The position numbers were made by a program, and so were the translations under genes. 64,000 nt of DNA from Roseiarcus sp963758335 (GTDB lineage Bacteria; Pseudomonadota; Alphaproteobacteria; Rhizobiales; Beijerinckiaceae). The stretch lies in the NCBI GenBank assembly GCA_963758335.1, contig CAVWVF010000001.1, positions 310,001-374,000 of the forward strand. Direction: 5' to 3'. Of this stretch, positions 8,332 through 17,844 are shown one piece after another. The notes below the pieces were generated by a model. The model searched no databases. It was not told where the DNA came from and saw only the letters and a program-made list of their open reading frames with translations. How positions within the stretch are numbered: position 1 is the first letter of the stretch; the number at the start of each line of letters is the position of its first letter.

Positions 8332-9186
8332 TCATGGATGACGAACCCAGAGCGGTGAGTCCCCAAGGATCTTGTCCTCCCAGAACGTGAACTCGCGATC
8401 GATGCGCTCCTGGGTAGCGTCCGCCGACATGTCGACGACGAGCACGAGAACGTCGGGCCCGCCGCGCGTATTCGAAGGTGACCAGCCGATCAGGAAAGGC
8501 CCCTCGCCCTTCAAATTCACGCGCTGGCGTGCGGCGGCGGCGATCGCTGACTTGCCGGCGAAGAGATCGTAGTGGTCGACGGCGTAATCGCAATCGTCGG
8601 CCGCGGCCTTCTCGCCCTTCGGATCGTCGAGCGGCCAGACTGTGATCATCCGGTCGGACAGCCGCGAAGTCGGCGGTATGCTGGCGTTCGACGGGAAATG
8701 CGCAACAAGCGAACGGCAGACCGTCAAGAGTTTTGCGCGCGTGGCGGAGGTCGTCTTCGACGTAAACGCAACGATTCCATAACCGCCGACGCCGGGCGGG
8801 GGTATGTCGGTTGCTTTCAGATATTCCCGCACCGGAAAGAGGAGCCCCGGGGCTGCGGCGGGTCTGAAATGATGGCTATGGGCGTAGCAGTGAGCGTCCG
8901 TCAGCGGATCGCACCCCTGCGCAGCCGCCGGATTGGCCAAAGCCCCGCAGGCCGCCAGGCCGGCGCATAGAGTAAGAACGAGCCGAAGACGGGTCATGGC
9001 GAGCGGCCGGCCCGACCGGCAGGGCTGGTCCTCCGGTAGGGGGATCGAACGGGCGACAAAGGCCGCCAACGTGGTGATGACGAGCAGGAACACGGTCCCC
9101 GACGAGGTGTACGGCCGCACCCGCCAAACCAGCGCTATGCCGAAGAGTAGTCCGATTGCCGCAGTAAAAAAATGAATTGCAAGCAC
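8332..9186 (-). CDS. Unknown exported protein
   Basis: Frame from GTG 9186 to TGA 8332, 284 residues. It appears composed of two parts: a short membrane segment pair (IHFFTAAIGLLFGIALVWRV and TVFLLVITTLAAFVARSI), then MTRLRLVLTLCAGLAAC at 8997, which looks like a signal peptide in its own right, ending at ANPAAAQG. The likely mature protein is about 200 residues with conserved-looking blocks GYGIVAFTSKTT, MITVWPLDDPKGE and GPDVLVLVVDMSADA. I favour 8997 as the true start of a secreted protein, with the upstream part a separate small gene fused in frame or a leader. Family not recognised. Confidence 0.6.
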   Translation of the reverse strand: MLAIHFFTAAIGLLFGIALVWRVRPYTSSGTVFLLVITTLAAFVARSIPLPEDQPCRSGRPLAMTRLRLVLTLCAGLAACGALANPAAAQGCDPLTDAHCYAHSHHFRPAAAPGLLFPVREYLKATDIPPPGVGGYGIVAFTSKTTSATRAKLLTVCRSLVAHFPSNASIPPTSRLSDRMITVWPLDDPKGEKAAADDCDYAVDHYDLFAGKSAIAAAARQRVNLKGEGPFLIGWSPSNTRGGPDVLVLVVDMSADATQERIDREFTFWEDKILGDSPLWVRHP

Positions 9187-9214
9187 GAGAAGGCCCCGAT
9201 CAGCGGGGGAGTTC

Positions 9215-9248
9215 TATCCTGCAAGTGTATCCTGCAAGTGTATCCTGC
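9215..9248 (+). repeat. 13-bp tandem repeat, 2.6 copies
   Basis: TATCCTGCAAGTG occurs at 9215-9227 and 9228-9240, followed by TATCCTGC. It lies in the spacer between two divergently read genes; a recent slippage product. Confidence 0.8.
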
Positions 9249-9394
9249 TCCTATTCCAGTCGCCAGCGGAAAAACGCGCCCGGACTGTGACGCACGTCAC
9301 AGCGCCGTTTTGAATTTCGCGCTAGTGTGCAGGGGGGAAAGGCTTGGGGTCACATAGGGCGAATGTCGATTTAGTTGAGTCAGGGGAGATCGAA

Positions 9395-12300
9395 ATGGCC
9401 TGGTCGACGGTCAATAACGTTCCCGCAAGCATAGACACGATGCTGCTGCTCACGGACGGCAGCGTCATGGCGCACGTCTTGGCTTCCCCGAATTGGTACC
9501 GGCTGATTCCGGACACGAGCGGATCAGACGCAAACGGGACCTGGAGCCAGACGGCGTCGATGCTTGACCAATGGTCCAAAATACGGACCTGTCTTCTTCG
9601 GCTCGGCCGTCCTGCAGGACGGAACCCTGATTGTCTACGGAGGCGAGTACAACGTCAAGTATCCCGGGTCGCAGCCCGACGTCCTCGAGGTTCAGCTCTA
9701 CGACCCAACTACAGACGCGTGGACAACTCTGCCCAACCCGCCAGGCTGGACCAACATCGGCGATCCGGCATCGGCGGTACTGGCGGATGGACGGGTCTTG
9801 TTCGGCAACCCCAACAACGCCGCGATGGCCTTGTTTGACCCAGAGACGCAGGCCTATTTCTTCACCTCGACCAACAACGACAATTCGTCTGAAGAGACCT
9901 TTACGTTGCTTCCCACGGGGGACGTTCTGGCCGTCCAATGCTCGAACGGCACCAATGCGGAGATGTACACGCCATCGACCGACGTCTGGCTTCAGATGGG
10001 CAGCACCGGAGTCAGCTTGCCCCAGTCATGCTCTGGACAGGTGAGCGAGATCGGGCCGGCCATTCTGCTGCCGAACGGAAACGTGTTCGCGATCGGCGCC
10101 ACCGGCAACACGGCCGTCTACACACCGGGCGCCGCCGGAGTTGCAGGGACATGGTCGAACGGTCCGACGCTGGTCGACTCGAGCAATAACACGCTGTTTC
10201 CGATGGACGCGCCGGCGGTTCTCCTGACGAACGGCTAGGTCCTGCTCACGGCGAGTCCGAGCCCGCCTTGCAGCTACCCGGGGCCGACGACCTTTTTCCT
10301 GTACGACTCCTCGACCAACAAAGCGACGATCACCACCGGCCCGACGAACAACAGCAGCCCCTGCTTCAAAGGCCGCTTTCTCCTGCTGCCTTCCGGGGAA
10401 GTCCTGTACTCCAACCAGTCGAGCACCGTCTCCATTCTCGCGTCCCTCGGTGGAGCGCAAGCTGGCTGGGCGCCCACCATCACCAATTGCCCGAATTCGT
10501 TGATTCTGGGCCATACCTACCAGATCTTCGGCACCCAGTTTAACGGACTCTCGCAAGCATGCAGCTACGGCGACGACGCTCAGATGGCGACGAACTACCC
10601 GATCGTGCGCCTCCAGGATTCGAGCAACAACATCTTCTACCTCCGAACGGCGAACCACTCCACGATGGCAGTCGCGACGGGCACGGCGACGGTGAGCACG
10701 TTCGTTTCCGTGCCCACGGACATTCCCCAAGGTCAGTACAACCTTTTCGTCGTTGCAAACGGCATCCCGTCCGCGCCTTTTGCGGTCAGCGTGGGCGCCC
10801 AGGACCTCGTCGTTCGCCTCGAAATGCCCAACTTCACGTTCGGGGAAGTGACAGCCCAGCAGAACCTGACGGGTGCCGGCAATTTCAACGACGCGCTCTA
10901 CGTCGAAGTCGAGGGCTTCAGCCAAAACGACATCGGCAGCGCTGTCCCAAGCGTGGCGCCGCCCATCAGCGGACTCACCTATGCCTCAAATGGGCCCGGT
11001 TCGCCTTCCGACCCGACCTTGCCGGCAAACCAGCCGCAGCGCTGGACCTTTCCGTTCCAGGCCCAGTTCAACGGCACCGGGATGTTCACCAGCGGCGACC
11101 AGACCCTCGTCGTCTCCGCAAAGTTCACCGCCGCCGGCAAGACAGTGACCGGCAATGCCCAGATTGTGCTGCAGCAGACGCCGAACCCCTACATGTTCCA
11201 CGGAGGCAGCGGGCCCGGCGCCGAGTGGTACCTCAGCGTCGACATCAAGGTCTTCCAGCTCAAAGCCGGCGATAAAATGTTTGGCCTGACCGCCGGACAA
11301 GGGACCAGCCCGCAGGACGGAGCCACGACCTGGATTCAAAAGACAATCGACAACCTCAATGGCGACCCGGCCGGGCTCGGACCGGTATTCGACACGCTGC
11401 CGTCGGACGAGGACACGCCAGCGCTGAACCTGCTTCAGACCGACAGCTCCGGAAACAACATCTACAACTTCGCCTTGGCGCGGGTCCGGTTCCAGGACAC
11501 GCAATCGGCGCCCAACGTCAGCCTGTTCTTCCGAATGTTCGCCGCGCAGCAGGTCGCCACGACTTACGACCCGACGACGACGTACAAGTCCTACACCAGC
11601 GGCTCGACAGTCGTACCGGTGCTCGGCCTCCAGGGCGACGAGATTGTGACGATCCCCTTCTTCGCCGCCCCGCGCGTGACTGCGTCTCAGGCGCTGAGTG
11701 GCCAGACCGACCCGAAGAACACCCACACCATCAACCCCGACCCGCTCGGCGCCGAGGTCGATACGTTCTATGGCTGCTGGCTGGATATCAACCAGCCCAA
11801 CGACCTGCGATTCCCGGACCGGATGGTCGGGAACACGCCGGCCGACTACGCCTACGGACCCTATGGCAGCTTCAATAATCTCGTTTCGATCCTGCAGCTC
11901 GTGCGAAGCCAGCACGAGTGCCTCGTTTGCGAAGTCTCTTTCGCGCCGGATCCGATCACGGTCGGCGACGACCCATCGAACACCGACAAGCTTGCCCAGC
12001 GCAACCTCGCGTTCGTGTCGTCGGCCAACCCGGGGGTCGATCCCTCGCGCCTCATTCCTCAGACCTTCGAACTCAAGCCTTCGCCGAAAACCTTCAAACT
12101 CGACCAGAAGCCCGACGAGCTTGTGATCGACTGGGGCAACGTGCCGAGTGGAAGCGTGGCCCAGATCTATCTGCCGGGAACGACGTCGGCCGCGATCTTG
12201 GCCTGGGCCGGGAAGCTCTACACGACCCACAATCTGACGGCGTCGGATCCCCATACGATTCAAGTGAACGCGGGTGGGACGACCTACATACCGATTCCCA

Positions 12301-13016
12301 AGGGTACGGCCGTCAATTTTGCCGGCCTTCTTTCCGTACAACTTCCGGCGGGTGTGAAGAAGGGCGACAAGTATGAGATCGTCGTGCGCCAGATCACCAG
12401 TGACGACTACACGACTCCGGTGATCCAGATTCAGCAGGTTCCAACGCGCGCCAGGCGAGCGCAAACGCAAGTGGCGCCCCCTCCGAACCAATACGCCTGG
12501 CGTCACACGAGCGGCATCTTCAAGCTGACGATCCCCGTCGACACCAAGAGCGATTTGCTCGAGAGGGAGGAGCGCTACTACGCCATCCTCCAATTCATCG
12601 CCAACTCGATTCCCTCGGCCAGCCGCTGGTTCCCAGTGTTCGAACGATATTTGAAGCAGGTGGCGGGACGGGTGAGGGGCTTTGGCAGGGACCCGGGACT
12701 CATCCCGCCATCGGGGACCGGCGCCTTGCCGGGCGACGGTCGCAAGCCCGAGCCGTGCGAGGGCGAGCCCTTGACCGAGTTCGTGGGCAAAGTCAGGGGG
12801 CTGATCTACGATCACTTCGGCGACTTTGAAGGCTTCACCCTGGATGAGGGATGCGGACGGGTGCGGCGGTTCCAAAGCCGAGAGGGCCGCATGGCCCGCG
12901 TCATACGAGAGGCTTGGAGAGATCGCGCAACCGTCATCGTCCTGGCGAGCGCCCGCGATGAATCCTGTCCGGTGAAAGTCATCGTCGGCGGCGAACCGCC
13001 GGACTGCTCATGCTAA
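9395..13016 (+). pseudogene. Giant kelch/galactose-oxidase-like beta-propeller protein, frameshift and stop
   Basis: A single ancestral frame of about 1,207 residues. ATG 9395 (MAWSTVNNVPAS) follows GGGGAG. The first 400 residues are kelch-like blades with repeating MLLLTDGSVMAHV, AVLQDGTLIVYGGEY, AVLADGRVLFGN and LLPTGDVLAVQ, followed by a galactose-oxidase-type early-set beta-sandwich (LILGHTYQIFGTQFNGLSQ...PIVRLQD) and then a long unknown region with a Cys-containing C-terminus. Breaks: an extra T in ATGCTTGACC near 9565 shifts the frame, and TAG at 10236-10238 interrupts NG-VLLTASP. No signal peptide is visible. The total length is 3n+1, as expected from one insertion. Partner genes are absent. 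Confidence 0.75.
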
Positions 13017-13309
13017 GGGCTCGCCCCTGGCCGGCGGTAGAGGGGCCCAGTTCGGTGCAAATGCACACGCCAGACGAAGAATGTCCGTTCATGGCGCAAG
13101 CTACCCGTTCAGTCCAAGCCCGCTTTCTCGCGCTTCCCGCCCGTTCATAGGGTCGACCTTGAAGAGCAGCAAAGGGTCGAAACCCGAAAAACTGAGACAC
13201 TACCGATCTCAGGCGCCGTTTCGAGTGGCCGCCGCGTTTATTGTCTCTAAACGGAGCGGTCGGGAGGCCGGCCTCCAAGGGCTACAACATCATGACACCT
13301 CCGCGCCGA

Positions 13310-13351
13310 CCGCGTCTTCCTCGCGAAAGACCGCGTCTTCCTCGCGAAAGA
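13310..13351. repeat. 21-bp exact tandem duplication
   Basis: The 21-bp unit beginning CGCGTCTTCCTCGCG occurs twice, at 13310-13330 and 13331-13351. It lies inside the 520-bp stretch 13017-13539, in which I see no supportable gene. On the minus strand it would encode FREEDAV twice within a 65-codon frame of no known family. Confidence 0.85.
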
Positions 13352-13539
13352 CGTCCAGGTCCTGAGGTCGCGATCCCGTCGCGCGCCATGCGACAAGCTT
13401 CTCGCGCAAGGTTCTGATCTCGGCGACGCGCGCCCATCTTCTCCATCGGGAGCGCCCCCGTCCAGCCACCGAGGCAATTAACCACAAAGGAACAGATAGA
13501 GAACATTTTCTTCCGCGCCGACATGCTCTGTGCTATCGC

Positions 13540-14142
13540 GTGAAGATCAGCGACGACGGCAAACGAGGATGGCATGGACGAGGAGAAACCCCGCAAGCGG
13601 CAGACTATCACGAGATCGCCCGCGAGGAGAAACTGTCCGAGCGGCGCGTCCGCCAGATCGTCAAGCAGGCCCTGGAAGGCCGCGAGGCGCTCGAAAGCGC
13701 AATCCACGCCCATATGCAGATCGATCGGCTCGGCCAGGCCATGCGGGTCGCGGGCGATGCGCTGGCGCGCGGCGACGTGCGCGCGGTCGCGCCGTTCATC
13801 AAGGCGGTCGAAAAGCTCGACCGCTATCAGTCGCTCGCGCGTCAGATCGCCCCGAAGCGGCGGAACATAAGCGATGGCGACAACCTGGTCATGCAGACGC
13901 TGGTCGCCCGAATCAGAAGCCAGGTTCTCGACGAGTGCAGGAGGGAGGCGGAACAAGCGGTCGCCGCGGCCGCCGCCGCGCGGGCCCCGGCGCCGGACCG
14001 GGCGCCCGTCGCCGTCACGCCGCCGCTTGCCCCTGAACCTCAGCCCTCTGCGCTGGCCCCGGCGCCGGAGGTTCCCGCCGCCGTCGCCCCTCCGATCGCC
14101 CGCAGCCACCCCGTCAGCCCATGGGGGACATGGGCGCGTTGA
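13540..14142 (+). CDS. HTH-containing hypothetical protein
   Basis: About 200 residues. The centre has a sigma-70 region-4-like helix-turn-helix, YHEIAREEKLSERRVRQIVKQ (about residues 23-43), then a helical stretch AIHAHMQIDRLGQAMRVAGDA and AVAPFIKAVEKLDRYQSLA. The C-terminal third is low-complexity Ala/Pro. The start is doubtful: another frame offers MDEEKPRKRQ at 13574, more typical of such regulators, and would need a one-base shift to join the HTH. Conserved small DNA-binding proteins of this look are common next to mobile or phage-derived DNA in Hyphomicrobiales, but I cannot name a family. Confidence 0.6.
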   Translation: MKISDDGKRGWHGRGETPQAADYHEIAREEKLSERRVRQIVKQALEGREALESAIHAHMQIDRLGQAMRVAGDALARGDVRAVAPFIKAVEKLDRYQSLARQIAPKRRNISDGDNLVMQTLVARIRSQVLDECRREAEQAVAAAAAARAPAPDRAPVAVTPPLAPEPQPSALAPAPEVPAAVAPPIARSHPVSPWGTWAR

Positions 14143-14212
14143 TGCGCCGCGGGAATCGTCCTTCGCCCAGGCCAGAATCGCCCTAAAGCCCTGGGAAACC
14201 TTCGTTCCCGGC

Positions 14213-14280
14213 GGAAAAGTCTGGAAACTTTCGGAACCATTCGGAATCTTTTGGGAAGCCCCACGGAAGCGCTTGGAAAC
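14213..14280. repeat. Helically phased GGAA array
   Basis: GGAA starts at 14213, 14223, 14233, 14243, 14254, 14265 and 14275: seven copies spaced 10-11 bp, i.e. once per helical turn on one face of the DNA. An eighth possible copy is at 14194. It lies in the convergent intergenic gap between the HTH gene and hemW. The base between motifs varies, so this is not a simple tandem duplication. Confidence 0.8.
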
Positions 14281-14364
14281 TGTTTGAAGCTTATTGCCCG
14301 CCCGAAGATGGCGCCGCAACGTCTTGAAAAGTCTGGATTCGGGAATGGACATGGGCGCAGCCGG

Positions 14365-15567
14365 TCACGCCGCAACGTCGGCGACGACGGTGTCCAGGAG
14401 GGGCGCGCCGACCGGTGTGACCCTGAGGCGGCCGCGCGCGTCCCGCTCGATGAACCCGTCCTCGACAAGGCTCGCGATCCGCTCGGTGTCGAGCTCCCGG
14501 CCGCTGATCCTCTCATAGCGGCGCGGGTCGATCCCTTCGCTCAGTCTGAGGCCCATCAGCAAGAATTCGTCGCCCTGCTCCTCGCGGCTCAGCACGGCGT
14601 TTTCGACCAAGCCGTGGCCTTCGGTCTCGACCTGGGTCAGCCACATCTCGGGGTGGCGTTCGGTCTCCTGGGCGAGGCGGCCCTTCGAGGTCTTTATCCG
14701 GCCGTGCGCGCCGGGGCCGACGCCCGCATATTCGCCGTAGCGCCAGTAGATCAGATTGTGGCGGCTCTCCCCGCCGGGGCGGGCGTGGTTGGAGACTTCG
14801 TAAGCCGGCAGGCCGCGCGCCTCGGTCAGCTCGCGCGTCGCGCTGAACAGCGCGAGGCCGAGCTCCTCGTCGGGAAGCGCGAGCTTGCCCGCGTCGCGCA
14901 GGCGCTCGAAAATCGTGTCGGGCTCGATGGTGAGCTGATAGAGCGACACGTGGTCGCCGACGAGGTCGAGCGCCCGGGCGAGCTCGGCGCGCCATTGGGC
15001 CTCGCTCTGGCGCGGCCGGCCGTAGATCAGGTCGAAGGTGAAGCGGGGAAAGAGCGCCGCGGCGAGATCGACCGCGGCGAGCGCCTCGTTGACCGTGTGC
15101 CTGCGCCCGAGCGCCTTGAGGTCGGCGTCGTTCAGCGCCTGGACCCCGACCGACAGCCGGTTGACGCCGGCGGCGCGATAGCCGCGGAACCGCCCGGCCT
15201 CGACGCTGGTCGGATTGGCCTCGAGCGTGATCTCGGCGTCAGGGGCGAGCCGCCACTTGGCGGCGATGGCGTCGATGACGCCCTGCACGGTCTGCGGGCG
15301 CATGAGGGAGGGCGTCCCCCCGCCGAAGAAGACCGACGCGACCGCCCGCCCGGGCGCGAGCGACGCGCGATGGGCGATCTCCGTCCGGAACGCCGAAAGA
15401 TAGCGCTCCTCGTCGATCGGCGTGCCGCGCACGTGGCTGTTGAAGTCGCAATAGGGGCATTTCGACAGGCAGAAGGGCCAATGGACATAGACCCCGAACC
15501 CGGGTTCGCCGTCGCCGACGGCCGCGCGGCGCTCGTTGGGCCTGGGGCGAATGCCGTCCCGAATCAT
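14365..15567 (-). CDS. hemW: HemW, radical SAM heme chaperone
   Basis: 400 residues. The radical-SAM motif C-x3-C-x2-C is present as CLSKCPYC near residue 33, after GVYVHWPFC, and is followed by FFGGGTPSLM (SAM-binding GGG motif) and ITLEANPTSVE. The Tyr-rich HPRIYQLTIEP-like block reads VSLYQLTIEPDTIF, and the HemN C-terminal domain follows (LMGLRLSEGIDPRRYE). HemW differs from the oxidase HemN by lacking the extra N-terminal Cys, as here, and acts as a heme chaperone rather than as coproporphyrinogen oxidase. In many alphaproteobacteria it sits after rdgB/rph; here it stands alone before the P-II genes. Confidence 0.93.
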   Translation of the reverse strand: MIRDGIRPRPNERRAAVGDGEPGFGVYVHWPFCLSKCPYCDFNSHVRGTPIDEERYLSAFRTEIAHRASLAPGRAVASVFFGGGTPSLMRPQTVQGVIDAIAAKWRLAPDAEITLEANPTSVEAGRFRGYRAAGVNRLSVGVQALNDADLKALGRRHTVNEALAAVDLAAALFPRFTFDLIYGRPRQSEAQWRAELARALDLVGDHVSLYQLTIEPDTIFERLRDAGKLALPDEELGLALFSATRELTEARGLPAYEVSNHARPGGESRHNLIYWRYGEYAGVGPGAHGRIKTSKGRLAQETERHPEMWLTQVETEGHGLVENAVLSREEQGDEFLLMGLRLSEGIDPRRYERISGRELDTERIASLVEDGFIERDARGRLRVTPVGAPLLDTVVADVAA

Positions 15568-15635
15568 CGGCCCCTTATGCCAGCGAACGCCGCGATTCGC
15601 TAGCCGCGGCGCGTCCGGGACCGGAAAACCATGGG

Positions 15636-15974
15636 TCAGAGCGCGTCGTCGCCGGTTTCGCCGGTGCGGATGCGCTCGGCGCGCTCGATCGGCGTGACGA
15701 AGATCTTGCCGTCGCCGATCTGGCCGGTGCGCGCTGTCCGCTCGACCGTCTCGACGACTTCGTCGGCGCGGTCGTCGCTGACCGCGATCTCGATCCTGAC
15801 CTTCGGCAGGAAGCTCACCACATATTCGGCGCCGCGGTAGATTTCCGTGTGGCCTTTCTGGCGGCCGTAGCCCTTGACCTCGGTCACCGTCATGCCGTGC
15901 ACTCCGATCCGGTCGAGCGCCTCGCGCATGGCGTCGAGCTTGAACGGCTTGATGACCGCCATAACGAGCTTCAT
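15636..15974 (-). CDS. glnK: P-II nitrogen regulator, downstream copy
   Basis: 112-residue P-II signal protein that senses ATP/ADP and 2-oxoglutarate and is uridylylated in the T-loop. Start MKLVMAVIKPFKLDAMREAL at ATG 15974. The T-loop reads GYGRQKGHTEIYRGAEY with the modifiable Tyr in the last position. The nucleotide loop TGQIGDGKIFV and the C-terminal RIRTGETGDDAL are complete. It is the second of two tandem P-II genes, 162 bp after the first. No amtB lies next to them, which is unusual, since glnK normally pairs with the ammonium transporter. GlnB versus GlnK assignment is therefore tentative. Confidence 0.93.
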   Translation of the reverse strand: MKLVMAVIKPFKLDAMREALDRIGVHGMTVTEVKGYGRQKGHTEIYRGAEYVVSFLPKVRIEIAVSDDRADEVVETVERTARTGQIGDGKIFVTPIERAERIRTGETGDDAL

Positions 15975-16136
15975 GTCGCCCTGCCGTATGTCGGGTCGCC
16001 CGTGCGAAGTTCGCTTCGAAGGCGACGAGGTCCGATTGACGATCGGGATCTGACCCTCATGCACAGAAATGACGGCAAAGGCAAGCGACGACGCCGAAGC
16101 GGACCCGCGGCGCAAGCGGTCGCGGCTGAAGGCGGG

Positions 16137-16475
16137 TCAGAGCGCTTCGTCGCCGGTCTCGCCGGTGCGCACGCGTATGGCCCGCTCCATCGGCAGGACG
16201 AAGATTTTGCCATCGCCGATCTGGCCGGTCCGCGCCGCGGCGCGGATCGCCTCGACCGTGCGGTCGACCTCGTGGTCGAGCACGGCCATTTCGAGCCGCA
16301 GCTTCGGCATGAAGGCGGCGGTATATTCCGACCCGCGATAGATCTCGGTGTGGCCCTTCTGCCGGCCGTATCCGTTCGCCTCGCTGACGGTCATGCCGCG
16401 GACGCCGAGCTTGTCGAGCGCCGCCCGCACCTCCTCGAGCTTGAACGGCTTCACCACCGCCATGATGAGTTTCAT
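16137..16475 (-). CDS. glnB: P-II nitrogen regulator, upstream copy
   Basis: 112 residues from ATG 16475 (MKLIMAVVKPFKLEEVRAAL). T-loop GYGRQKGHTEIYRGSEY; nucleotide-binding TGQIGDGKIFVLPMERAIR; C-terminus TGETGDEAL. It is about 70% identical to the neighbour by eye, with the main differences in the T-loop flank (TAAFMPKLRLEM versus VSFLPKVRIEI). The pair probably arose by tandem duplication; one may serve AmtB and the other NtrB/ATase. The symbol is a guess based only on order. No glnA follows within the window; tRNA-Met lies upstream. Confidence 0.9.
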   Translation of the reverse strand: MKLIMAVVKPFKLEEVRAALDKLGVRGMTVSEANGYGRQKGHTEIYRGSEYTAAFMPKLRLEMAVLDHEVDRTVEAIRAAARTGQIGDGKIFVLPMERAIRVRTGETGDEAL

Positions 16476-16585
16476 GAACGCCCGCCTCCGGATCACTCCA
16501 CACTGCCGCCGCTCTTTCGCTAAGCCGCGCGCGCCTGCGGCGCAAGCCGGGAAATTCCAGGGCGAAGGAGCGAAGCGCCGGAGGA

Positions 16586-16662
16586 TGGTAGCGGGACCCG
16601 GACTCGAACCGGGGACCTACGGATTATGATTCCGCCGCTCTAACCAGCTGAGCTATCCCGCC
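16586..16662 (-). tRNA. tRNA-Met (CAT), elongator type
   Basis: Minus-strand cloverleaf beginning GGCGGGATAGCTCAG (5' acceptor and D-arm), anticodon arm GCGGA-ATCATAA-TCCGT with CAT anticodon, T-arm CCCGGTTCGAGTCCGGG and CCA encoded at 16586-16588. Acceptor GGCGGGA pairs with TCCCGCT. The 5-bp anticodon stem without the GGG/CCC run of the initiator shows it is the elongator; a tRNA-Ile with lysidine-modified CAT is the only alternative and fits the acceptor less well. Confidence 0.93.
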
Positions 16663-16749
16663 GCACTGAGCGCTTGGAGCGAATGCGGCTCAAAAAGCGA
16701 AGCGCGGGTATTATGAGGCGGAATCGACGCTGTCAAGGCAGGCCGAGGC

Positions 16750-17844
16750 TCACGCGTCACCCGGCCTTTCCGGAAAGACGCGCGTCACGTGACCCATCTT
16801 GCGGTCGGGCCCGATTTCGAGCTTGCCATAGAGATGCAGGCAGAGATCGGGCTGGGCGAGGATGTCGCGCCATTCCTCGGCGTCCTCGCCGATGAGATTG
16901 TGCATTTCGACCCGACCGCGCCGGGTCGGCGTGCCGAGCGGCCAGCCGGCGATGGCGCGCACGTGCTGTTCGAACTGCGAGGTCTGCGCGCCGTCGAGCG
17001 TCCAGTGGCCCGAATTGTGCACGCGCGGCGCAATCTCGTTGACGATGAGGCCCTCGCGGCCCTGCCGGTCGCGGGTGACGAACAACTCGACCGCCACCAC
17101 GCCGACATAGTCGAGCGCCTCGAGGATCGTCGTGGCGATGCGCTTGGCCTCGAGCGCCGCGTCGACGCCGACGCGGGCGGGCGCGCGGCTCCGCGCCAGA
17201 ATATGCCGCTCGTGCTCGTTCTCGCTGAGATCGTAGGCGACGACGTCGCCTTCGAGGCTGCGCGCCGCGACGACCGACACTTCGCGCTCGAAGGCGACGA
17301 AACCCTCGAGGATCATCGGCGCGCCCCCCAGCGCCCGGTGGACCGCCGAGACGTTGGAGCCTTCGCGGATGAGCGACTGGCCCTTGCCGTCGTAGCCGAA
17401 GCGGCGCGTCTTGAGGATCGCCGGCCGGCCGAGCTCGGCGACCGCCCGCGCAAGAGCGCCCGCGTCCTCGACCCCGACGAAGGGCGCGGTCTTGAGGCCG
17501 AGGTCGCGCAGGAAGGTCTTTTCGACGAGCCGGTCCTGGGTCAGCGCGAGCGCCCGCGCGCCGGGCCGGACGGGCAGGCGCTCGGCCAGGAACTCGACCG
17601 TCTCGGTCGGCACGTTTTCGAATTCGTAGGTGATGATGTCGACCGCGTCGGCGAAGCGCGACAGCGCCTCTTCGTCGTTGAAGGCGGCGACGGTGCGCGC
17701 AGCGGCGGCGTCGTAAGCCGGCGCTTCGGCCTCGGGAGCGAAGACGTGGCTCCTCAAGCCGACCCTCAGCGCGGCAATGGCGAGCATGCGGCCGAGCTGG
17801 CCGGATCCGAGAATGCCGATCGTTGCCCCGGGGTTGAGGATCAT
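16750..17844 (-). CDS. purK: N5-carboxyaminoimidazole ribonucleotide synthetase
   Basis: ATP-grasp enzyme that converts AIR, bicarbonate and ATP to N5-CAIR in purine synthesis. About 364 residues. N-domain IGILGSGQLGRMLAIAALRVG; ATP-grasp loop KTRRFGYDGKGQSLI; Mg-binding end VNEIAPRVHNSGHWTLDGA, followed by TSQFEQHVRAIAGWPLG, all diagnostic for PurK. Start ATG 17844 overlaps the purE stop (ATGA), so the two are translationally coupled. Complete. Confidence 0.96.
   Translation of the reverse strand: MILNPGATIGILGSGQLGRMLAIAALRVGLRSHVFAPEAEAPAYDAAAARTVAAFNDEEALSRFADAVDIITYEFENVPTETVEFLAERLPVRPGARALALTQDRLVEKTFLRDLGLKTAPFVGVEDAGALARAVAELGRPAILKTRRFGYDGKGQSLIREGSNVSAVHRALGGAPMILEGFVAFEREVSVVAARSLEGDVVAYDLSENEHERHILARSRAPARVGVDAALEAKRIATTILEALDYVGVVAVELFVTRDRQGREGLIVNEIAPRVHNSGHWTLDGAQTSQFEQHVRAIAGWPLGTPTRRGRVEMHNLIGEDAEEWRDILAQPDLCLHLYGKLEIGPDRKMGHVTRVFPERPGDA

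Noticed and set aside
10236..10238. TAG in the kelch gene as recoded codon (for example pyrrolysine)
   Set aside because: The methyl-transfer operon makes this tempting, but no pylTSBCD gene or downstream hairpin is seen and the gene has another lesion.
10986..12875. 629-codon minus-strand ORF
   Set aside because: Antisense to the kelch protein; no ribosome site, no motif.
14040..14516. Minus-strand ORF with repeated Phe-Pro pattern
   Set aside because: Product of the phased GGAA array and hemW antisense; no start site.
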